This document shows, one piece after another, positions 6,466 through 11,490 of a stretch of 11,490 nucleotides of DNA. The stretch lies in contig CACYDL010000209.1 in assembly GCA_902773195.1 (NCBI GenBank), positions 1 to 11,490 on the forward strand, in the 5' to 3' direction. The stretch is from an uncultured Lachnospiraceae bacterium. GTDB lineage: Bacteria > Bacillota_A > Clostridia > Lachnospirales > Lachnospiraceae. Positions within the stretch are counted from its first letter, which is position 1. Every line of letters begins with the position of its first letter. The position numbers and the translations under genes were made by a program. Below the pieces are notes generated by a model. It was not told where the DNA came from. It searched no databases and saw only the letters and a program-made list of their open reading frames with translations.

Positions 6466-7641
6466 ATGGAGGAACTCAGACTGAGCGAACAGGAGTATGA
6501 GGAGATTCTCGCGGTGAAGCGGGATCTCCATATGTACCCCGAATTATCCGGCGAGGAATTCCGGACGACGCGGAAGATCAGAGAATTTCTGGAGCAGATC
6601 CCCGGGATCGCCCTTCTGGACCTTCCCGTCAGGACGGGCGCGGCAGCGCGCATCGAAGGGGAGGAGGGGACCCCGGAGGTTCTGCTGAGGGCGGATATCG
6701 ACGCCCTGCCCCGGACCGAGACCTACGACAGTCCCTGGAAATCGCGGAACGAGGGGGTGATGCACGCCTGCGGCCACGATTTTCACACAGCTTCGCTGCT
6801 CGGCGCGGCGCGGATCCTCTCCCGCATGAAGCGGGAGGGAAAGCTCAGGAATACGGTGGATCTCCTGTTCCAGCCCCATGAGGAAGGGACGAAGGGGGCC
6901 CGGATGATGATCGACGCGGGGCTTTTCGACGTGGTTCATCCGGACTGCGCCTTCGGGCTTCACAACTGGCCTTCGGTGGACAGCGGGATGGTCGTGTGCC
7001 ACGGAGGCCCGCTGATGGCAGGCAAGAGGAATATGAAGATCGCGATCCTGGGCTCGGGCGGCCACGGATCGATGCCCCATCTCAACCGGGATCCCATCGT
7101 GTGCGCGGCGTCCGTCGTCACCGCCCTGCAGACCGTCGTGAGCAGAAACACCAGTCCCCTCGACTCCGTCGTGCTTTCCGTCAATATGATACAGGGCGGA
7201 GGCCCCGCGAATATCGTGGCGGACCGGGTGGAGCTGAGAGCGACGCTCCGGGCCCTGTCGGAGAGCGCGCTGGACCGGGGACTGCAGCGGATCGGGGACA
7301 TCGTCCGTCACACCGCGGCAGCGTTTGAGTGCGGCTCCGACATCGAATGGGAGGAGAGGATACCGCCCGTATGCAACAGCCGGGAAATGCTGGAGAAGGC
7401 CCGACGCGCCGCGGCGTCGGCGGTCGGCGAAGACCGCGTCACGGACGCGCCTCCCTCGCTGGCCAGCGAGGACTTTGCCCTGTACGGGAACTACGTTCCG
7501 TCCTTCTTCTTCTGGGTCGGAAGCCGGACGGCGGGGGAGGCGGTGGAGGATCTCCACCGCCCGGGTTTCCACACGGACGACGCCGCCATGCGGGAGGCCG
7601 CCGCTCTGTATGCCGCGTGCGGGATGGCCCCCGCGGATTGA
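6466..7641 (+). CDS. M20-family metal-dependent amidohydrolase
   Basis: This is a 391-residue enzyme of the M20D group (hippurate hydrolase, N-acyl-amino-acid and N-acetyl-diaminopimelate deacetylase relatives), cytoplasmic with no signal peptide. Seen: RADIDALP at 75-82; HACGHDFHTA at 100-109 with Cys102 and His104; FQPHEEG at 135-141 with the catalytic and metal glutamates 139/140; GLHNWP at 164-169; the dimerisation-domain GSGGHGSMPH at 196-205; ASEDFALY at 333-340; and LHRPGFHTDD at 363-372. All expected metal-site motifs are present. QPHEE replaces the commoner QPAEE. The frame is open back to 6325, but that extension is lysine/arginine-rich, covers a tandem repeat and has no family match. 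ATG 6466 has GGAGG at 6453-6457. It diverges from the deacetylase gene. The substrate is undecided. Confidence 0.9.
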   Translation: MEELRLSEQEYEEILAVKRDLHMYPELSGEEFRTTRKIREFLEQIPGIALLDLPVRTGAAARIEGEEGTPEVLLRADIDALPRTETYDSPWKSRNEGVMHACGHDFHTASLLGAARILSRMKREGKLRNTVDLLFQPHEEGTKGARMMIDAGLFDVVHPDCAFGLHNWPSVDSGMVVCHGGPLMAGKRNMKIAILGSGGHGSMPHLNRDPIVCAASVVTALQTVVSRNTSPLDSVVLSVNMIQGGGPANIVADRVELRATLRALSESALDRGLQRIGDIVRHTAAAFECGSDIEWEERIPPVCNSREMLEKARRAAASAVGEDRVTDAPPSLASEDFALYGNYVPSFFFWVGSRTAGEAVEDLHRPGFHTDDAAMREAAALYAACGMAPAD

Positions 7642-7694
7642 CGAAAACGTTTAAGCAAAACCCGGGCAAAAGGAAGAACGAGTTCGGCTGACAG

Positions 7695-7723
7695 TTGACA
7701 ACTTCCCCGTTTCTGATTATATT
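7695..7723 (+). promoter_or_regulatory. Strong sigma-A promoter of the ROK gene, with overlapping palindrome
   Basis: A perfect TTGACA (7695-7700), a 17-base spacer and TATATT (7718-7723) form the best promoter in the window. The -35 box is the core of an 11-base inverted repeat, AGTTGACAACT (7693-7703), a natural place for a repressor to bind. Transcription would start near 7730, leaving a leader of about 110 bases before the preferred start at 7840. Confidence 0.75.
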
Positions 7724-7839
7724 CATAATTAAGTAAAGAGGATTTATAAAAGTCTTCTTTTTCTGTGTGGATGAGATATTATCCTGGATGCGTCTCCGTG
7801 TACAGCCATCCGGAGAAGAGTTTTGTTTACGGGAATACT

Positions 7840-8979
7840 ATGGACCAGCTGAATTCGGTTATCACAGAACGACGGCGCCAGACCAGGAACAGGATGTTTC
7901 GCTATATCTATGATTCCGAGACTCCTGTGAGCAAGCAGCAGCTTGCCGCGGCGATGGGATACAGTCTGCCTACGGTTCATCAGAACATCGCGGAGCTTCT
8001 CAACGCCGGCCTGATCAGGCCCGGAGAGATACAGAAATCGACGGGGGGACGTCCTGCCGTCGGCTATATCGTCAATGAGACCATCCGCTACTCGGTGGGA
8101 GTCGCCGTTTCCGCCACCCGCCTCCGCATGATCCTTACGGACATCAGGCAGAATGAGCTGGGCTACAGGAGCGTTCCGGTCGTCTCCTCGGAAGGGGAGC
8201 AGATCGGGAGACAGATCGCCGACGAGCTGGAGGTATTCCTCCGGGAGAACCGGCTGGACGAGGAGAAGCTCCTCGGAGTCGGCATCACGTTTCCGGGGGT
8301 CATCGACCAGGAAGAGGACACGGTGGTTCTCTCCCCCACGCTCGGCATGAAGGATATCTCCCTCAGCGCCGTCCGCAGGCCGATCCCCTATCCGGTTTTT
8401 ATCGAGAACGACAGCACCAGCGGCGGCGCCGCGGAATGGCTCGGGCTGAGCCCGAAGGAGAGAGGAAAAGACTTTGTCTATCTCTTTCTGGAAAACGGCA
8501 TCGGCGGGGCGGTCTTTCTCGACGGAAGGCCTCATTTCGGAACGCACGGCAGGAGCGGCGAGTTCGGGCACATGTGCATCGTTCCGGACGGACGCGTCTG
8601 CAACTGCGGCAAAAAAGGCTGCCTCGAGGCCTACTGCAGCGCGCTGAGATTCACCAGGGATCTGGGCGTGACGGCGGAGGAATTCTTCAGCGGCCTCGAG
8701 GACGGCAACGAGGAATACGAAAAACTCTGGGGAGAGATTCTCGATTATCTCTCCATCGCGATCCACAACCTCAGGATGGCCTTCGACTCGAACGTGATAC
8801 TCGGGGGCTTTGCCAGCTCCTATCTCGAGCCCTACCTCCCGGCCCTGCGCCGGAAGATTCTGTCCAGGAGCCCCTTCGACGCCGAGAAGGACTTTATCCG
8901 CCTCGGCAAGTATCCCACGAAGGCGGGAATGATGGGCGTGGCCTGGCATTTCATGGAGAAGTTTATCCGGGAACTGTGA
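7840..8979 (+). CDS. ROK-family transcriptional repressor (XylR/NagC type)
   Basis: A sugar-responsive repressor of 379 residues, the usual length for ROK regulators. A helix-turn-helix occupies about 29-60 (VSKQQLAAAMGYSLPTVHQNI, AELLNAGLI), followed by the linker GGRPAVGY at 69-76. The sugar-kinase-like part shows GVGITFPGVID at 146-156, IENDSTSGGAAEWLG at 188-202, and the ROK zinc site with GEFGH at 240-244 and CNCGKKGC at 254-261 (His244, Cys254, Cys256, Cys261). The frame is open back to a GTG at 7765, but those 25 residues have no ribosome site and no family match. ATG 7840 has only a weak GGGA (7831-7834), so the start is not fully settled. Lying just ahead of xylB, it probably represses the sugar genes until their sugar or its phosphate binds. 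Confidence 0.9.
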   Translation: MDQLNSVITERRRQTRNRMFRYIYDSETPVSKQQLAAAMGYSLPTVHQNIAELLNAGLIRPGEIQKSTGGRPAVGYIVNETIRYSVGVAVSATRLRMILTDIRQNELGYRSVPVVSSEGEQIGRQIADELEVFLRENRLDEEKLLGVGITFPGVIDQEEDTVVLSPTLGMKDISLSAVRRPIPYPVFIENDSTSGGAAEWLGLSPKERGKDFVYLFLENGIGGAVFLDGRPHFGTHGRSGEFGHMCIVPDGRVCNCGKKGCLEAYCSALRFTRDLGVTAEEFFSGLEDGNEEYEKLWGEILDYLSIAIHNLRMAFDSNVILGGFASSYLEPYLPALRRKILSRSPFDAEKDFIRLGKYPTKAGMMGVAWHFMEKFIREL

Positions 8980-9035
8980 CGCGGGAAGCGTGAAGAGACG
9001 CCACTTAAACGATTGCGGTAAAATTCACAATTCCG

Positions 9036-9063
9036 TTGATGAAAGTTTGTACAGGATTACAAT
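9036..9063 (+). promoter_or_regulatory. Possible promoter of xylB
   Basis: TTGATG (9036-9041) and TACAAT (9058-9063) stand 16 bases apart within the 114-base gap after the ROK gene. The heptamer ACAATTC occurs at 9027-9033 and 9059-9065, 32 bases or three helix turns apart, which could reflect a binding site. No terminator is visible after the ROK gene, so read-through is equally possible. Confidence 0.35.
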
Positions 9064-9093
9064 TCACCCACATACACGCACCAGGAGGAAACC

Positions 9094-10566
9094 ATGTTAT
9101 ACATCGGAATCGATCTCGGAACATCTGCCGTCAAGCTTCTTCTCATGGACGAGAAGGGACAGATCAAAAACATCGTCTCAAAGGAGTATGAGCTGTTTTT
9201 CCCGCATCCGGGCTGGTCTGAACAGAAGCCGGAGGACTGGATCAGCGCCGTCGAGGAGGGAATCCGGGAGCTGATCGCTGACGCCGATCCCTCCCAGATC
9301 GCCGGAATCGGCGCAGGCGGCCAGATGCACGGCCTCGTCGTGCTGGACGATCAGGACCGCGTGCTCCGCCCCGCGATTCTCTGGAACGACGGCCGCACCC
9401 AGGAGGAGACGGATTACCTCAACAACGAAATCGGGAAGGACAGGCTGACGGAATACACGGGGAATATCGCCTTTGCCGGCTTCACGGCGCCCAAGATTCT
9501 CTGGATGAAGAAGAATGAGCCCGAGCTCTTCGCCCGCGTCGCCAAAATCATGCTGCCGAAGGATTATGTCAACTATATCCTGACAGGCGTTCACTGCACG
9601 GATTACTCGGACGCCTCCGGCATGCTGCTTCTCGACGTCAGGAACAAGTGCTGGTCCGCCGAGATGCTTCGCATCTGCGGCATCGAGGAGAAGATGATGC
9701 CGAAGCTCTTCGAGAGCTACGAGGTCGTCGGTACGGTCAGACCCGAGATCGCGAAGAAGCTCGGCATTCCCGAGACGGTGAAGGTCGTCGCGGGCGCCGG
9801 TGACAACGCGGCGGCTGCCGTCGGAACCGGCGTCGTCGGAGACGGCGGATGCAACATCTCCCTGGGCACCTCGGGCACGATTTTCATCTCCAGCAGCAGG
9901 TTTGGCGTGGATTCCGGAAATGCCCTTCACGCCTTCGCCCACGCGGACGGTGGATGGCATCTCATGGGATGCATGCTCTCCGCGGCTTCCTGCAACAAGT
10001 GGTGGATGGAAGAGATCATCCGGACGTCGGAATACACCGGCGAACAGAAGGGCATCACGGACGACAGGCTCGGGAAGAACCACGTATTCTATCTTCCCTA
10101 TCTCATGGGAGAGAGAGCGCCGCACAACGACCCCGCCGCGCGCAGCTGCTTCATCGGAATGACGATGGACACCACCCGCGAGGACATGACCCAGGCCGTG
10201 CTGGAAGGCGTCGCTTTCGGGATCCGCGATTCTCTTGAGGCCGCCAGAGCGCTCGGCATCAAGGTGGACAGGAGCATGATCTGCGGAGGCGGAGCGAAGA
10301 GCCCCCTCTGGAAGAAGATTATCGCCAATGTTCTGGGAATCGAGCTCCTCGTCCCCGAGACGGAGCAGGGACCGGGATACGGCGGCGCGATTCTCGCCGC
10401 GGTTGCCTGCGGAGAGTACGCTTCCGTCGGCGAGGCTGCCGCCGCGCTGATCAAGGTCACGGATACCGTCAGGCCGGATCCGGAACTCACGGAACTCTAC
10501 GATCAGAAATACAAGGTGTTCCGCGGTCTCTACCCGGCGCTCAAGGATCTGTTCCCGCTGCTCTGA
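9094..10566 (+). CDS. xylB: Xylulokinase (FGGY family)
   Basis: XylB phosphorylates D-xylulose with ATP to xylulose 5-phosphate, which enters the pentose phosphate pathway. The 490-residue protein has the family length. Visible: the N-terminal phosphate loop YIGIDLGTSAVK at 3-14; the sugar-contacting GGQMHG at 75-80 (Met78, His79), characteristic of xylulokinases; ILWNDGR at 95-101; the catalytic Asp237 in GAGDNAAAAVG at 234-244; LPYLMGERAPHNDP at 334-347; and the C-terminal GGGAKSPLWKKI at 398-409. AGGAGG at 9083-9088 sits 5 bases before the ATG, a strong ribosome site. Its neighbours are a ROK repressor and a fucose-isomerase-like gene instead of a classical xylA. The true ketose could therefore be another pentulose, although the MH pair favours xylulose. 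Confidence 0.93.
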   Translation: MLYIGIDLGTSAVKLLLMDEKGQIKNIVSKEYELFFPHPGWSEQKPEDWISAVEEGIRELIADADPSQIAGIGAGGQMHGLVVLDDQDRVLRPAILWNDGRTQEETDYLNNEIGKDRLTEYTGNIAFAGFTAPKILWMKKNEPELFARVAKIMLPKDYVNYILTGVHCTDYSDASGMLLLDVRNKCWSAEMLRICGIEEKMMPKLFESYEVVGTVRPEIAKKLGIPETVKVVAGAGDNAAAAVGTGVVGDGGCNISLGTSGTIFISSSRFGVDSGNALHAFAHADGGWHLMGCMLSAASCNKWWMEEIIRTSEYTGEQKGITDDRLGKNHVFYLPYLMGERAPHNDPAARSCFIGMTMDTTREDMTQAVLEGVAFGIRDSLEAARALGIKVDRSMICGGGAKSPLWKKIIANVLGIELLVPETEQGPGYGGAILAAVACGEYASVGEAAAALIKVTDTVRPDPELTELYDQKYKVFRGLYPALKDLFPLL

Positions 10567-10597
10567 GACGTGACAGAAGGCTGAACGGCGCGGTGAG

Positions 10598-10626
10598 CTG
10601 CCCCCGGTGCCGTATGCTGATATACT
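10598..10626 (+). promoter_or_regulatory. Possible extended -10 promoter of the isomerase gene
   Basis: TGATATACT (10618-10626) is an extended -10 box identical to that of the deacetylase promoter. The -35 position (CTGCCC at 10598-10603) is poor, as is often tolerated with an extended -10. Transcription would start near 10633. Confidence 0.4.
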
Positions 10627-10631
10627 AAACT

Positions 10632-10648
10632 GCGGATCAAGAATCCGC
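10632..10648. promoter_or_regulatory. Inverted repeat at the predicted start of the isomerase transcript
   Basis: GCGGAT (10632-10637) and ATCCGC (10643-10648) flank CAAGA, forming a 6-bp hairpin or operator-like dyad right at the predicted transcription start and about 29 bases before the isomerase ATG. There is no T-tract, so it is not a terminator for xylB. It may be an operator or leader hairpin. Confidence 0.4.
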
Positions 10649-10676
10649 GCCATACTTACAGGAAAGGAAGAAAACC

Positions 10677-11490
10677 ATGAAAAACACACCGGCAATCAAA
10701 ATCGGAATCGTCGGCGTCAGCCGCGACTGCTTCCCGGCAAGCCTCACGAAGACAAGAAGAGAAGCGCTTGTCAAAGCTTACAACGCCAAATATGATTCCA
10801 GTGAAATCTATGAATGTCCCGTTACCATCATCGAGAGCGAGATCGACATGGTCAACGCCCTTGACGACATCAAGAAGGCCGGCTGCAACGCCCTCTGCGT
10901 CTATCTCGGCAATTTCGGACCGGAGATTTCCGAGACGCTTCTCGCGAAGCATTTCGACGGACCGAAGATGTTTGTCGCGGCCGCCGAGGAAGACATCGCC
11001 GTTCTTTCCTCCGACAGAGGCGACGCCTACTGCGGTATGCTGAACGCCAGCTACAACCTGCAGCTCCGCAACGTGAAGGCCTATATCCCCGAATATCCGG
11101 TGGGCGACGCCGAGGAGTGCGCGGATATGATCCATGAGTTCATTCCGGTGGCAAAGGCTGTCTACGCTCTTCAGAACCTCAAGATCATCTCCTTCGGACC
11201 GCGTCCGATGAACTTCCTTGCCTGCAACGCGCCGATCAAGCAGCTCTACAACCTCGGCGTGGAGATCGAGGAGAACTCCGAGCTTGATCTCTATGAATCC
11301 TTCCTGAAGCATGAAGGCGACGAGAGAATTCCGGAAGTGGTCAAGGATATGGAAGCCGACCTCGGCGCCGGCAACAAGAAGCCGGAAATCCTTGCCAAGC
11401 TCGCGCAGTATGAGCTTACGCTGAAGGACTGGGTCGAGGGCCACAAGGGATACCGCGAGTACGTCGCTCTTACGACAAAGTGCTGGCCGG
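10677..11490 (+). CDS. L-fucose isomerase-family sugar isomerase (5' part)
   Basis: The first 271 codons of an open frame that runs off the window; full-length members have about 470-500 residues. It resembles the FucI-related aldose-ketose isomerases (COG2407 type), manganese enzymes that interconvert L-fucose/L-fuculose, D-arabinose/D-ribulose or related sugars. Visible family-like stretches: IGIVGVSRDCFP at 9-20, ISFGPRPMNFLACN at 171-184, SELDLYESF at 201-209 and ALTTKCWP at 264-271. The metal ligands lie beyond the window edge. ATG 10677 follows GGAAAGGAAG at 10661-10670. It is 110 bases behind xylB on the same strand, so its ketose product is probably the substrate of that kinase. The exact sugar cannot be told from sequence. 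Confidence 0.83.
   Translation, partial: MKNTPAIKIGIVGVSRDCFPASLTKTRREALVKAYNAKYDSSEIYECPVTIIESEIDMVNALDDIKKAGCNALCVYLGNFGPEISETLLAKHFDGPKMFVAAAEEDIAVLSSDRGDAYCGMLNASYNLQLRNVKAYIPEYPVGDAEECADMIHEFIPVAKAVYALQNLKIISFGPRPMNFLACNAPIKQLYNLGVEIEENSELDLYESFLKHEGDERIPEVVKDMEADLGAGNKKPEILAKLAQYELTLKDWVEGHKGYREYVALTTKCWP

Noticed and set aside
7641..7656. CcpA cre-like site ahead of the ROK promoter
   Set aside because: The AAACGTTT core fits, but at least two conserved outer positions are wrong. A related CGTTTAAG string also occurs near 4500 and 9005 (inverted) without clear context, so I do not call a site.
9178..10695. A 505-codon open frame on the minus strand across xylB
   Set aside because: It mirrors a clearly coding xylB frame, has no recognisable domains and is the kind of antisense shadow expected in GC-rich coding DNA. 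The same applies to long antisense frames over the ROK gene (7744-8949) and the M20 gene (6544-7572).
1..11490. CRISPR array, mobile element, toxin-antitoxin, phage-defence or biosynthetic cluster
   Set aside because: I looked for repeat-spacer patterns, transposase or integrase motifs and small paired genes on both strands and saw none. The genes present are metabolic and envelope-related.

Overview
The window looks like a stretch of chromosome from a GC-rich member of the Bacillota, most likely in or near the Lachnospiraceae. This is inferred from AGGAGG-type ribosome sites, sigma-A promoters, a Clostridia-type anchored polysaccharide deacetylase, and the gene string ispE - FCD regulator - murI - DUF1934 protein. 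I see no rRNA, tRNA, CRISPR array, insertion sequence or phage gene. The DNA is densely coding and no gene-free stretch exceeds 300 bases.

Left part (1-3950). A terminator at the left edge closes an upstream gene outside the window. plsC (phospholipid synthesis) points left and ispE points right, and two good back-to-back promoters lie between them. ispE, a GntR/FCD regulator, murI and a DUF1934 protein form a tight four-gene operon with overlaps of 32 and 8 bases and a 2-base gap. It combines isoprenoid precursor synthesis (needed for the undecaprenyl carrier) with D-glutamate supply for peptidoglycan. A strong hairpin separates this operon from the convergent genes that follow.

Middle (3956-7641). 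Two leftward genes encode a small membrane-anchored protein of unknown function and a membrane-anchored polysaccharide deacetylase. Their predicted promoters share an identical 14-base block. The first gene also has a GC-rich leader holding three regularly spaced palindromes. Divergent from the deacetylase is an M20-family amidohydrolase whose leader carries a perfect 34-base tandem duplication.

Right part (7695-11490). A ROK-family sugar-responsive repressor with a near-consensus promoter is followed by xylulokinase (xylB) and the first 271 codons of a fucose-isomerase-family enzyme that runs off the window. Together they look like a pentose or deoxy-sugar catabolic cluster: isomerase makes a ketose, kinase phosphorylates it, and the ROK protein controls both.

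Most of the window is ordinary housekeeping and sugar-catabolism content. I did not find a convincing undescribed system. The points most worth checking are the isomerase/kinase pairing, the duplicated promoter block, the palindromic leader and the tandem leader repeat.
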